NCBI GenBank assembly: GCA_029940475.1
Contig: JAPYUT010000020.1
Location: 1 to 59,216, forward strand
DNA from: Verrucomicrobiales bacterium
GTDB lineage: Bacteria > Verrucomicrobiota > Verrucomicrobiia > Verrucomicrobiales > DEV007
Length of the DNA: 59,216 nt
Direction of reading: 5' to 3'
Positions 17,525-26,833 of the stretch are shown here, in pieces. Within the stretch, counting starts at the first letter, position 1. Each line of letters opens with the position of its first letter. The notes beneath the pieces are model-generated. The model was not told the DNA's origin. It made no database searches and was given only the letters and a program-made list of their open reading frames with translations. Both the position numbers and the translations under genes were made by a program.

Positions 17525-19411
17525 TCAACGCAGTTCAAACTCCACGCGGCGACCGCTCTCATAGACGCGGCCATCCTTGCTCTTTGTGGTTTCGCCCTTT
17601 TGCTCAATCTCCAGTAACAGGAACTCAATACCAAGCTCAACCAGCGCATCGCGCACCGCCTTGCACCGCTTGCCGCTAAGTTCCCGGTTGTAAGAAGAGT
17701 CACCGTAAGGGTCAGTGTATCCCAGCAGGGCAAGACTGGCACCGGGGACCTTGGCAAAGCCCTCTGCCAAGGCGGATAATTTCGCCTGTTGCTCCGGCTT
17801 GACCTTGAAACTGGTGCTCTCAAAATAGATAACCGTCTCGGTTGCAGCCTTCTCCAAGGCCGCGATATCCTCATCACTTGGCCCGGGCGGCTTGGCCAGG
17901 CTCAAGGCAATAACCCGCTTGTATCGCCGTTGCTCCTCAGGGTCAACAGCCTCATCAGAAGTTGGAAAGACATTTTTCACCAATGCCTGCAGCACATCAC
18001 CGCTGGCAGGATCGGTAATTTCAGCCTCCATGGCCACCAACGCATGATCCTGCCCGGTATCCTCATGGACGGAAAGTGCTCCCCATTGCACATTGTGGAT
18101 GAAAGGCTTGATAAGGCTCACCATGGCATCCACCCAGGGAGCTTCACTGACATTCTCCCCGGTTTTAATCTCATTAAGGGGAGGAGACTGGTCTGTTTCC
18201 AGCACATTGCTCGCGGCAGCCAGCAAACGATCGGCAAGTTGCTCGTTGGGCAACAAGCCCCCAAGGCGCAACACACCATCCTCCCCGCGCGAAATCACAA
18301 AACTGGCCGGATCGGGCGCAACGAAAATGCTCAGCTGATTATCAACCTCGATGGTAATTCCACTGAAAACCTGTGCCGCAAGTTCATCAATAGCCTGCTT
18401 CTTTTCGTTACCGTGCACTGTCCCGGACATCGTCAATACGCTAAGAGAATCAGAAGGATTAATAAAAATATCGTTAATTGAGACGGGGACAGGTCCTGAA
18501 ACATGTAGATGTAATTGCTCAACCTCAGTGATCAGTGCCGGCAGCAGGCGCATGAACGGCATCTCCCATGAGGCCGGGCTGATATGCTCACCAATGCTCA
18601 ACTGTTCACTGACACTCTCTCCACCGCTGCCGCCGCGGATAAGTTCCACAAGACGCTCCTTGAATGCCAACTCACGCACTTTACCTGTTATCATAAAGTC
18701 CCCGTCCTCGCCCTGCGTGATGGTTAGTTCCGGAGGATCGGGTGCCCTGATGACAGTCATCTCGTCAATGATCTCCAATCCGCTGCCTGAGAAATGAGAC
18801 CGCGCGTTGGCAAGGACATGTTCCTGCGTCTTCTTATTAAATACTTCCCCGAAAACATGCAGCTCGTTCTCAAGTATCTCGAGGCGCCAGTTCCCTGCAA
18901 CCATTGCGAGATATTTCCCGAACCACTTGCCCAGCGGCTCCTGCCATGCTGATGGCCGGGTATGCGCTTCAACCCTCATCCGGCTCTGCAGTTTCTTCCC
19001 TGGTTTTAAGGCCCCGCGTAACGCCTCCTCCAGCCCGGCAACCACCTGCCTCTGCGCCACCTGCCCGTCAATCATCCAGCCGTCATCGACCTGAGCGATC
19101 ACAAGGCGTGAATGTTCCGGTGATTTCACGGAAAACCTGCTTGCAACATCCCGCACCCCTTTTACTGCACGCAAGGCCTTTAAAACATGCTGCCCTTGCC
19201 CATGATCATGAATTTCACCCTCAACGAGTGCATCACGTCCATCCACACTCAAATTTACACCATGAGGCAGGTTATCTATCCCCTTCAAGGCATCTGCGGC
19301 ACGCTGCGTGAGATCTGCCTCAATACGCGAACGGGATGACACAACCGCCGCCGAGAGCAGGATCCCGTAGAAAAGGACTGCCAAGAGAGCAATGGAAATT
19401 CCCCGATTCAT
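17525..19411 (-). CDS. OmpA-domain envelope protein with BON-like repeats
   Basis: 628 residues. A single N-terminal membrane segment (ISIALLAVLFYGILLSAAVV) is followed by a BON-like domain (~35-95, LVEGEIHDHGQGQHVL). A long periplasmic region contains a visibly repeated unit: APDPPELTITQGEDG and, about 160 residues later, APDPASFVISRGEDG, each followed by a G-K-V/G-L-L turn and a helix. The last ~110 residues are an OmpA/MotB peptidoglycan-binding domain (YFESTSFKVKPEQQ, ALLGYTDPYGDSSYNRELS, GRRVEFELR). It probably bridges the inner membrane and cell wall. Larger than standard OmpA proteins because of the repeated BON-like module. Confidence 0.85.
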   Translation of the reverse strand: MNRGISIALLAVLFYGILLSAAVVSSRSRIEADLTQRAADALKGIDNLPHGVNLSVDGRDALVEGEIHDHGQGQHVLKALRAVKGVRDVASRFSVKSPEHSRLVIAQVDDGWMIDGQVAQRQVVAGLEEALRGALKPGKKLQSRMRVEAHTRPSAWQEPLGKWFGKYLAMVAGNWRLEILENELHVFGEVFNKKTQEHVLANARSHFSGSGLEIIDEMTVIRAPDPPELTITQGEDGDFMITGKVRELAFKERLVELIRGGSGGESVSEQLSIGEHISPASWEMPFMRLLPALITEVEQLHLHVSGPVPVSINDIFINPSDSLSVLTMSGTVHGNEKKQAIDELAAQVFSGITIEVDNQLSIFVAPDPASFVISRGEDGVLRLGGLLPNEQLADRLLAAASNVLETDQSPPLNEIKTGENVSEAPWVDAMVSLIKPFIHNVQWGALSVHEDTGQDHALVAMEAEITDPASGDVLQALVKNVFPTSDEAVDPEEQRRYKRVIALSLAKPPGPSDEDIAALEKAATETVIYFESTSFKVKPEQQAKLSALAEGFAKVPGASLALLGYTDPYGDSSYNRELSGKRCKAVRDALVELGIEFLLLEIEQKGETTKSKDGRVYESGRRVEFELR

Positions 19412-19552
19412 GAATGCAAAAACGCCGCCGGAAATATCATCAGCTTCCGGAAAAATAGCGCCTTATTGCAATCATACGCCCCTCGCAGATAGGGTCACGC
19501 AGATTCCGCATCCGTCGGCGAAAAAAACACAGTGCCGGCGCTCCCCCTGCCG

Positions 19553-20287
19553 TTATTGAGCCGCCACCTTATCCTGCACCCAGGCAGTCACCCCCTCAAC
19601 CATATCACGCATATGCTCAGGATTACTGAACACATGGTCAGCCCCATCAATAATCAGCTTCTGCTTATTACCGGCAGCTTCCTCAAAGATACCATGTGTA
19701 TCCTCAATTAAGACCACATCATCTTCTGTACCATGGACAAGCAGCCATGGCACTGCAACCTCACTGCCCTTTTTAATGAGGGTGTCAATCCCCCGCAGGT
19801 CGTCCATATAGGCCTGTGAAAGCGGGCAATCCTCATCATCCCACATATTTCCCTCTCCGGGCGTCACGTCCCCGAACTCAGTCTCGGCAAACTTCCTGGT
19901 ATTGACCATGCCAGCCAGGGAAATCAAAGCCTTAACCCGCTGATCCGAAGCCGCCCGGAGCACCCCCACAGCCCCCCCCATGCTGTGCCCGGCATAAAAG
20001 ATGCGTTTTATCCCGTCCCCAAGCGCATCCAGCACCGCGCCAAGGTCAGCAAGCTCCTTGGTAATCGTTGCGTCACGGAAATCGCCCTGAGAATCCCCGT
20101 TTCCGGAAAAGGAAAAACGCAACGTCGACACTCCGGCTGAATTCAACCCTTCAGCCAGGGCCACCACCAGCGGTCGATCCTTATCGCCGGTAACGCCATG
20201 CCCGATCACAACAAGGCTTTCACTTCCCCCGTCATGGAAGCTGTAATCAATTTTTTCCCCCAGTTTGTTGCGGATCTCAGTATTCAT
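19553..20287 (-). CDS. Alpha/beta hydrolase, esterase-like
   Basis: 244 residues, no signal peptide, so cytoplasmic. The nucleophile elbow GHSMGG (Ser ~98), the acid loop LLVHGTEDDVV and the late ADHVFSNPEHM (catalytic His) form a complete triad in the expected order. It resembles the dienelactone-hydrolase/serine aminopeptidase group that acts on small esters. It lies 141 bp downstream of rsgA on the same strand; no specific pathway is indicated. Confidence 0.85.
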   Translation of the reverse strand: MNTEIRNKLGEKIDYSFHDGGSESLVVIGHGVTGDKDRPLVVALAEGLNSAGVSTLRFSFSGNGDSQGDFRDATITKELADLGAVLDALGDGIKRIFYAGHSMGGAVGVLRAASDQRVKALISLAGMVNTRKFAETEFGDVTPGEGNMWDDEDCPLSQAYMDDLRGIDTLIKKGSEVAVPWLLVHGTEDDVVLIEDTHGIFEEAAGNKQKLIIDGADHVFSNPEHMRDMVEGVTAWVQDKVAAQ

Positions 20288-20428
20288 TGCCGGAAGTAAT
20301 AGCGTAAAGCCGGATCAACTGCCAGCAATGCATACAAATTAATTGCTACAACACACAAAGATACGGCTGGCAGCAGGCAACTTCCCTTCCTGCCATCCGC
20401 CCTGCCCTGATAGTTGCCCGGGCACCCC

Positions 20429-21496
20429 TTACTTCTTCTTCCTCCGTGGGCGCGGCGGTTGCACATGTTTAAGTTTCTCGCCATGGTCACGACGCCTAAG
20501 GGCCCCGGCGATTTCCTCCTTCTGCTTCTTGAAGCTTACCAGGCGTTCCTCCTCAACTTCCCCTGACTCAATGGCGGCAGCAACTGCGCATCCAGGTTCA
20601 CCTGAATGTTTACAATCGCGGAAACGACACTTCCTGGCCAGCTCCCGCAATTCCGCAAAGGTCTCGTCCACTGCCGTGTCACCTGACCAAAGCTGCACAT
20701 CACGCAAACCCGGGGTATCTATCAATATACCGCCACTCTCTATCACTGTCATTTCACTCCATGTCGTGGTATGCCGCCCGCGCGCATCGGTTTTCCTCAC
20801 TTCGCTGGTGCGCATCAGATCAGCCCCGGCGATGCTGTTGATAATTGTCGATTTACCGGATCCCGAAGGCCCCAGTAAAACCAGTGTCATTGCTTCCCTC
20901 ACGTATTGCCGTAACGGCTCCACTCCGCCTTTCTCAAGGGCACTTACCGTATGCACCGGGGCACCGGCTGCAATTTTCCGGGCCTCATCAGCAGCACGGT
21001 CGGCAGCCTCGCTGAGATCTGCCTTGTTCAGGACCACCACAGGTTGTGCACCACTATTACGCGTCAGCGTCAGGTAACGCTCAAGACGCCGTAAGCTAAA
21101 CCCGCGGCCTCCATCAAGGGATGCAACCAGAAATGCCATGTCAACATTGGCGGCAATTACCTGCTCGGAAGACTTTGACTCAGTTCCCGAAGCGCTTACC
21201 GCCTGTCGGGAAAATACCGTTTGCCGGGGCAGTAGTTCACGAATCTCAGCCTCCAGGCCATCAGGCTTCAACCTGATCGCCACCCAATCCCCAACTACCG
21301 GGTAATCCGAGGATAACCGCGCCCGGTGGCGAAAGTTCCCGGACACCCGCGCCACGAATGATCCCTCCTCACAGAGCACGTGGTAGATCTGCTTGCTGTT
21401 GCGCGAGACACGGGCAGCCATCAGCCCCTTATCAGCATACTCACTGGAAAAAATTTGGCTGAAATAATCAGACCATCCTAGGGTTTCGAGAGTCAT
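20429..21496 (-). CDS. rsgA: Ribosome small subunit-dependent GTPase A
   Basis: 355 residues. N-terminal OB-fold (~30-90) followed by a circularly permuted GTPase in which G4 (NKAD, 157-160) precedes G1 (GPSGSGKST, 209-217) and G3 (DTPG, 260-263). A zinc-binding tail has Cys290, Cys295, His297 and Cys303. This order is diagnostic of RsgA/YjeQ, which assists late 30S maturation in the cytoplasm. The C-terminus is very basic (RPRRKKK). It is the first gene of a minus-strand run. Confidence 0.96.
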   Translation of the reverse strand: MTLETLGWSDYFSQIFSSEYADKGLMAARVSRNSKQIYHVLCEEGSFVARVSGNFRHRARLSSDYPVVGDWVAIRLKPDGLEAEIRELLPRQTVFSRQAVSASGTESKSSEQVIAANVDMAFLVASLDGGRGFSLRRLERYLTLTRNSGAQPVVVLNKADLSEAADRAADEARKIAAGAPVHTVSALEKGGVEPLRQYVREAMTLVLLGPSGSGKSTIINSIAGADLMRTSEVRKTDARGRHTTTWSEMTVIESGGILIDTPGLRDVQLWSGDTAVDETFAELRELARKCRFRDCKHSGEPGCAVAAAIESGEVEEERLVSFKKQKEEIAGALRRRDHGEKLKHVQPPRPRRKKK

Positions 21497-21515
21497 TCTA
21501 TGTCCCGAGAAATAT

Positions 21516-21539
21516 CCGGCAACATCCCAATGTTGCCGG
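21516..21539. other. Perfect inverted repeat between rsgA and the phosphatase gene
   Basis: CCGGCAACA (21516-21524) pairs with TGTTGCCGG (21531-21539) around 6 nt. It lies between divergent genes, 20 bp upstream of rsgA. No T tract follows in either direction, so it is more likely an operator or leader hairpin than a terminator. Confidence 0.4.
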
Positions 21540-21565
21540 GTTCATGCCCCCTGCGCAACAACACT

Positions 21566-21594
21566 TTGACCGGAAGCACCACACGGTCGATTAT
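21566..21594 (+). promoter_or_regulatory. Candidate sigma-70-type promoter, near-leaderless
   Basis: TTGACC (21566-21571), a 17-base spacer and GATTAT (21589-21594) fit a -35/-10 pair. Transcription would start at about 21601, only a few bases before ATG 21606, implying an almost leaderless mRNA. No ribosome binding site is visible, which agrees. Confidence 0.4.
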
Positions 21595-21605
21595 CGTCCG
21601 CTCAC

Positions 21606-22253
21606 ATGACCACCCTCTTTATCATTCGCCACGGTGAAACTGAATGGAACCTCAGCGGTCTCCATCAGGGACATATGGACAGTCCCCTGACCCCGGCAGG
21701 GGAATGCCAGGCACAACTTCTCGGGAAGCGGCTTGCCGGCGAGGGAACCCGCTTTGATGCCGTCTATACTTCAGACCTGGGACGTGCCGTGCAAAGTGTC
21801 CAGAAAATCTGCCGGGAAATCAGCCGGGAAATCATAATAAAAGAAGAGTCGCGCCTTCGCGAGCGTGCACTGGGATTACTGGAAGGCCTGACATATGCCG
21901 AGATTGCCGAGCAGATGCCCGAGGACCACAAACAACACATATCCGGCGATCCTGATTATCGCCCCGAGGGCGGCGAAAGTTGGCGGGATGTCTACACCCG
22001 CACCGGTAATATTCTCAATGAACTCGCGCAGCGCCATGACGGCGGATCCATTTTATGTGTCACCCACGGCGGCGTGATATCCATGGCCATGAAATCCTGC
22101 ATGGGTATTGATCTTTCCGCCAGACGCCGCTTTCACATCCAAAATACCGCACTTAATGTTCTGGAGAGGCATGCTGAAAATGACTGGCAACTGCGCACCT
22201 GGGGTGACACCGCACATCTCCGGGGCGGAGCAGCGCTGGATGAAATGCTCTGA
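21606..22253 (+). CDS. Histidine phosphatase family protein (phosphoglycerate-mutase-like)
   Basis: 215 residues. The N-terminal RHGETEWN (Arg8, His9) carries the phosphorylated histidine, and CVTHGGV carries the second conserved His. The GHMDSPLTPAG spacing is that of the cofactor-dependent mutase/CobC branch. Members include phosphoglycerate mutases and alpha-ribazole or sugar phosphatases. The sequence does not separate them, although GEC and SDLGRAVQSVQ are common to phosphatases. Cytoplasmic. The pgi gene follows 143 bp downstream. Confidence 0.88.
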   Translation: MTTLFIIRHGETEWNLSGLHQGHMDSPLTPAGECQAQLLGKRLAGEGTRFDAVYTSDLGRAVQSVQKICREISREIIIKEESRLRERALGLLEGLTYAEIAEQMPEDHKQHISGDPDYRPEGGESWRDVYTRTGNILNELAQRHDGGSILCVTHGGVISMAMKSCMGIDLSARRRFHIQNTALNVLERHAENDWQLRTWGDTAHLRGGAALDEML

Positions 22254-22396
22254 TGGCCCGGCAAGGGCTGCCACAGAATATCCATACTTTCGTTCCCCAA
22301 ACCAGACTCAACCAGTAACATTGCTAAACAGTAACAGTGATCTCAAATGCCGGTTTCCATTTGCACCGCCACCCGGGTGAGCCAAACTGATCCCTG

Positions 22397-23980
22397 ATGT
22401 CCAACAACCCAACCTGGCAGGAATTCTCCAGGAACCTGCTGCGCTATTCAGATCCTGATATCTGGCTGGACTTAAGCCGTATGGCTATACCTGCCGGCTA
22501 CGCCGACGAAAATGCCGAAATCATCAAGCGCGCAATGGACGAAATGCGGCGTATTGAAGCTGGGGAAATAGTCAACACCGATGAAGGTCGCATGGTCGGC
22601 CACTACTGGCTGCGCACCCCTGCTCTGGCACCTGAAGGACTGGGCCCGGAAATTAAGCGAACTATCGCTGAAATAAAGGCCTTCGCTTCCGGTGTCCATA
22701 AAGGTGAAATTCTCGCACCGGGGAACAAGACATTCTGCCATCTCCTGTTAATCGGCATCGGCGGCAGTGCCCTTGGCCCGCAACTTGCCATTGATGCTCT
22801 CACTGGACCGGATGCCCCGATGTCTGTCCGCTACTTTGACAATACCGATCCCGATGGCATCGACCGTGAACTTGCCGCCCTTGATGGAGAACTTGATCGA
22901 ACCCTTGCCCTTGTAATCTCGAAATCCGGTGGCACCAAGGAAACCCGCAATGGCATGCTGGAGGCAAAAGCGGCTTACGAAACCGCAGGACTCGATTTCG
23001 GCAAACATGCGGTAGCTATAACGGCACCAAACAGCAAGCTCGATAAATTTGCTGAAGAAAACAACTGGATAGGCCGCTTTGCGATGGAGGACTGGGTTGG
23101 AGGACGTACCTCAATCACCAGTGTTGTCGGCCTTGTCCCCATGGCATTATCAGGAATTAACATCGACCAGTTCATTGCAGGAGCTGCTGCAACCGATGCA
23201 AAAACACGGGAATCAAACATGCGGGACAATGCCTCAATGCTGCTGGCCATCGCATGGCATCATGCCGGCGAAGGCAGGGGCACCAAGGCAATGGTGATCC
23301 TGCCCTACAAAGATCGACTCCGGTTACTCTCCGGTTACCTTCAGCAACTGGTAATGGAGTCTCTTGGCAAAGAACTCGACCGTGATGCCCAACAGGTTCA
23401 TCAGGGAATCACTGTCTTCGGCAACAAGGGATCAACCGACCAGCACGCCTATGTCCAGCAACTGCGTGATGGTCCCGAGAACTTCTTCGCGACCTTCATT
23501 GAAATCCGGAAGACACGGGCAACTGCAGGTATCGAAGTCGAACCCGGGACCACAACGGGAGATTACCTTGAAGGCTTTTTGCGGGGCACGCGACGCGCAC
23601 TCTTCGACTCCGGCAGAAAATCAATCACCATTTCAATCCCATGCCTTGATGCCTATTATCTCGGCAGCCTGGTTGCCCTTTATGAACGCGCTGTCTCGTT
23701 TTATGCCGGGCTCATCAACATCAACGCCTACCATCAACCCGGCGTTGAGGCAGGAAAGGCTGCCGCCGAGCAATTCCTGCAACTACTAAACAGGGTTGAA
23801 ACCCACCTGCAGTCACGCCAGGGTCAATCCATGACGGCAGAGAATATCGCTGAGGCTATCAGCACCGATCCGGAGGAAACCTTCCATGCTCTTTGGCACC
23901 TGGCTGCAAACCGCCCGGCCGTTATCGCAAAACCCGGAACAAGCCCGGCAGAAGATCACTTCTCACTGGCTGGTGAATAA
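22397..23980 (+). CDS. pgi: Glucose-6-phosphate isomerase
   Basis: 527 residues. Interconverts glucose 6-phosphate and fructose 6-phosphate in the cytoplasm. The two SIS phosphate-binding motifs are visible: GIGGSALG (~120-127) and SKSGGTKET (~175-183). The catalytic-region pattern GNKGSTDQHAYVQQL contains the conserved Gln/His pair. The length is a little shorter than the E. coli enzyme and closer to the bacterial/plastid type. glnD starts 22 bp after the stop, so the two may share a transcript. Confidence 0.93.
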   Translation: MSNNPTWQEFSRNLLRYSDPDIWLDLSRMAIPAGYADENAEIIKRAMDEMRRIEAGEIVNTDEGRMVGHYWLRTPALAPEGLGPEIKRTIAEIKAFASGVHKGEILAPGNKTFCHLLLIGIGGSALGPQLAIDALTGPDAPMSVRYFDNTDPDGIDRELAALDGELDRTLALVISKSGGTKETRNGMLEAKAAYETAGLDFGKHAVAITAPNSKLDKFAEENNWIGRFAMEDWVGGRTSITSVVGLVPMALSGINIDQFIAGAAATDAKTRESNMRDNASMLLAIAWHHAGEGRGTKAMVILPYKDRLRLLSGYLQQLVMESLGKELDRDAQQVHQGITVFGNKGSTDQHAYVQQLRDGPENFFATFIEIRKTRATAGIEVEPGTTTGDYLEGFLRGTRRALFDSGRKSITISIPCLDAYYLGSLVALYERAVSFYAGLININAYHQPGVEAGKAAAEQFLQLLNRVETHLQSRQGQSMTAENIAEAISTDPEETFHALWHLAANRPAVIAKPGTSPAEDHFSLAGE

Positions 23981-24001
23981 TGGTATAGCTGGCACTTCCC
24001 A

Positions 24002-26764
24002 ATGGCCATATCCCAGCTCCAAAGTCTCAATGCGCATGCCAAGCAGCGGCTCGCACGGGAAAAGACCTTACCATTAAACCGCAAGGAGAAACTGGAGCTG
24101 TACCGAAGGTTTCTAAAAACCGAGGAACACCGGATCAAGCTCTATCACCGCAGCGGTGGCAGCGGTATGCGGGTATCCAAACGCCGGTCCGGGCTACTGG
24201 ACATTCTCCTCCATCATCTCTACCTGGATGCCGTCGATGCCGCCGCCGGAGGCTCACCCGGGGTCACGCTGGTCGCCATCGGGGGATTCGGCAGGGGACG
24301 TCTCAATCCCTGCAGTGACATCGACCTGCTGTTTCTCCATCCGCGCGGTGCGGCAGGCTTGCCTCCGGTGGCCTCCCAAATGATCGAGGACATGCTCTAC
24401 ATGCTCTATGATTGCGGCTTCAAGGTTGGTCATTCAGTGCGCTCCATCAAGGAAACGATAAAGGAAGCCAATAGCGACGATCGGACAAAATCCTCAATTA
24501 TAGAATCCCGCCTTCTGTTTGGTGACGAGAAGCTTTACGCACAAATGCTTAAAGCCTTCCAAAAAAACTGTATCAGCGGCTACAAGCGCAATTACCTGAA
24601 GACCCGTCTTGAGGATATCAGGATGCGACATTTAAAGTACAGCGGCACCCCCCTGCTGCAGGAACCGCACATTAAAGAGGGCTGCGGCGGACTCAGGGAC
24701 TACCACAACCTCATCTGGCTAAGCTATGTCCGCTGTGGCACGATAAAACTGAGTGAACTCGTTGAGTTAAAACTGCTGACAACCACCGCCTACCGCGAGA
24801 TGCGCAAGGCTTACGATTTCCTCCTGCGCATACGCACGGAAATGCACTACATCCAGAAGCGCTCGACCGATATTTTGACTCTGCGGCTGCAGGGTGATGT
24901 GGCGAAGAACCTCGGCTACCCGCAACGCGATCTATTGCGCAAGATTGAGGCCTTCATGCGTGACTATTACACCCATACTGGCAACCTGTTCCAGCGCGCA
25001 GCTGAACTCGGGGACCGCTTCTATCTCGAGGAGCGGGAAAAAGACATTAAGTCACCGGTTATTGGTTTCCTAGCCCGCCGCAAGTTCAGGATTGAACACT
25101 TTGACGGCTTTATAGCGAAGAACAACCGTATCTATTATGAATCAAAAACTGTATTCAAGGAAGATCCCGACCGGCTCATGCGGATCTTTCAGCACGCGCA
25201 GCTCAGGCATCTGCGCCTTGCTCCCCCCTTATTCTCGCTGATCCAGCGCAGTTGGAACCTTATTGACCGGAGATTTCGTTATCGCGACTCGAATCGAGAT
25301 ACTTTCGAGGCTATCCTCTCACGCAAGGGCGACGTAGGTAGAGCCTTGCGCCAAATGCATCGCGCCGGTGTGCTCGGTCGCTACATTCCCGAGTTTGGTG
25401 CGCTCACCAATCTTGTTCAACACGAGTTCTTTCACCGTTATCCCGCTGACGAGCACACCCTGCGCGTTATCGAGGAACTGGATGCCCTGTCCGGTTCCGA
25501 GGATCGAAGGCGCGAGATTTACAGAAATATCTTCAACGAACTGGACGATCCTTACGTGATTTACCTGGCTATCCTCCTGCACGATTCCGGACGCGCCAAG
25601 AATCGCGCGCATCACGATGATGAAAGCACCGTCCTCGCGCAGGGAATCGCCCGGCGTTTCTCACTAAAGATCAAACGCCGGCGATTATTGCTGTTCCTCG
25701 TCGATTCACACCTTGAATTGTGGCGGACTGCAAGCAGTAAGGATATCGATGACCCGCAAACTATCGCCAGCTTCGCGCAAATTATTGGCTCCAAGCGGCA
25801 ACTCGATCACCTGATGTTGCTGACCTATGCCGATTCGCGCGGCACCAACGAGGAAAGCTGGACGGAAACCAAGGAAACCCCACTGCGCATCCTCTACCAC
25901 GAAACCAGGGAATACCTGGAGGACGCCGCCGCATTCGCCAAAAGACGAAGCACTGCCCAGAAAACACTCCTGAAAGAAGTGCTCGAGGCAATGCCTGAAA
26001 GTCATGCCAGCACCGTTGTTGCCCACTTTCAGGAAATGCCGGCACGCTATTTCATGCGTCGCGAAAGCATACACATCATCAGCCACATTGAGTTGCTCAT
26101 TAATTACTTTAAGAACTGGGCATTTGCCGAGGTTAACCCGGAACCGATACTGTATTGGCGCGAGATTGCTGAGCAGGGGTGCAGTGAATTCACTGTCATC
26201 TGGCATGACAGGCATAAGCTATTGGCCAATATCGCCGGTGCCCTGGCTTCACACAAAGTGAATATCCTGTCTGCGGAGATTATCGTACGCGAGGACGGCG
26301 TGGTTTTTGATATCTTCCGCATCTGCACAACGAATTTTGAGCCTGTCACCTCACAGCACCAGCAGAAAAATATCGAGAATCTTTTGCGGGCGGGATTACG
26401 GGGCGAGAAAACCGGCTACGCCGAGCTTATCGACAAGGCAGATGACGACCTCTACGACTGGCAGGATCTGACTGACCAATTCCCGCAACGAGTTTATCTA
26501 AACAACGATGCCAACAAGGATTACACCCTGCTCGAGGTCCAGGCAATCGATCGCCTTGGGCTACTGCACAATATCTTCTCAACCATTGGAAAACTTGATC
26601 TGGAAGTTGCCAATGCACGCATTACCACCACGCGTGGAGCTGCCATTGACACCATCTATATTGTCGATTCAAATGGCGACAAGCTCATTGACAAGGATAC
26701 CCTCGCAAAACTCCTCTCCAGCCTGCAGGAAACCCTGGGGATAGCAGCCAAAGGCAATCAATAA
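24002..26764 (+). CDS. glnD: Bifunctional PII uridylyltransferase / uridylyl-removing enzyme
   Basis: 920 residues with all GlnD parts in order. A nucleotidyltransferase domain has GGFGRGRLNPCSDIDLLFLH (Asp106 and Asp108 as metal ligands). The PII-uridylyltransferase helical region contains KEGCGGLRDYHNLIWL. An HD hydrolase domain starts near residue 527 (LLHDSGRAKN), and two ACT domains lie near 715-790 and 835-905, the glutamine sensors. It adds UMP to PII when nitrogen is short and removes it when glutamine is high. No glnB or amtB lies next to it. Confidence 0.95.
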   Translation: MAISQLQSLNAHAKQRLAREKTLPLNRKEKLELYRRFLKTEEHRIKLYHRSGGSGMRVSKRRSGLLDILLHHLYLDAVDAAAGGSPGVTLVAIGGFGRGRLNPCSDIDLLFLHPRGAAGLPPVASQMIEDMLYMLYDCGFKVGHSVRSIKETIKEANSDDRTKSSIIESRLLFGDEKLYAQMLKAFQKNCISGYKRNYLKTRLEDIRMRHLKYSGTPLLQEPHIKEGCGGLRDYHNLIWLSYVRCGTIKLSELVELKLLTTTAYREMRKAYDFLLRIRTEMHYIQKRSTDILTLRLQGDVAKNLGYPQRDLLRKIEAFMRDYYTHTGNLFQRAAELGDRFYLEEREKDIKSPVIGFLARRKFRIEHFDGFIAKNNRIYYESKTVFKEDPDRLMRIFQHAQLRHLRLAPPLFSLIQRSWNLIDRRFRYRDSNRDTFEAILSRKGDVGRALRQMHRAGVLGRYIPEFGALTNLVQHEFFHRYPADEHTLRVIEELDALSGSEDRRREIYRNIFNELDDPYVIYLAILLHDSGRAKNRAHHDDESTVLAQGIARRFSLKIKRRRLLLFLVDSHLELWRTASSKDIDDPQTIASFAQIIGSKRQLDHLMLLTYADSRGTNEESWTETKETPLRILYHETREYLEDAAAFAKRRSTAQKTLLKEVLEAMPESHASTVVAHFQEMPARYFMRRESIHIISHIELLINYFKNWAFAEVNPEPILYWREIAEQGCSEFTVIWHDRHKLLANIAGALASHKVNILSAEIIVREDGVVFDIFRICTTNFEPVTSQHQQKNIENLLRAGLRGEKTGYAELIDKADDDLYDWQDLTDQFPQRVYLNNDANKDYTLLEVQAIDRLGLLHNIFSTIGKLDLEVANARITTTRGAAIDTIYIVDSNGDKLIDKDTLAKLLSSLQETLGIAAKGNQ

Positions 26765-26833
26765 AAGTGTCGGGCTTGCACTTCACTTTCAAGTGATCAC
26801 CTGCAGCCATGTGCTATATCATTTGTGAGCATC

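Noticed and set aside
21516-21539. Terminator between rsgA and the phosphatase
   Set aside because: It is upstream of both divergent genes and lacks a T tract, so it is listed only as an inverted repeat.
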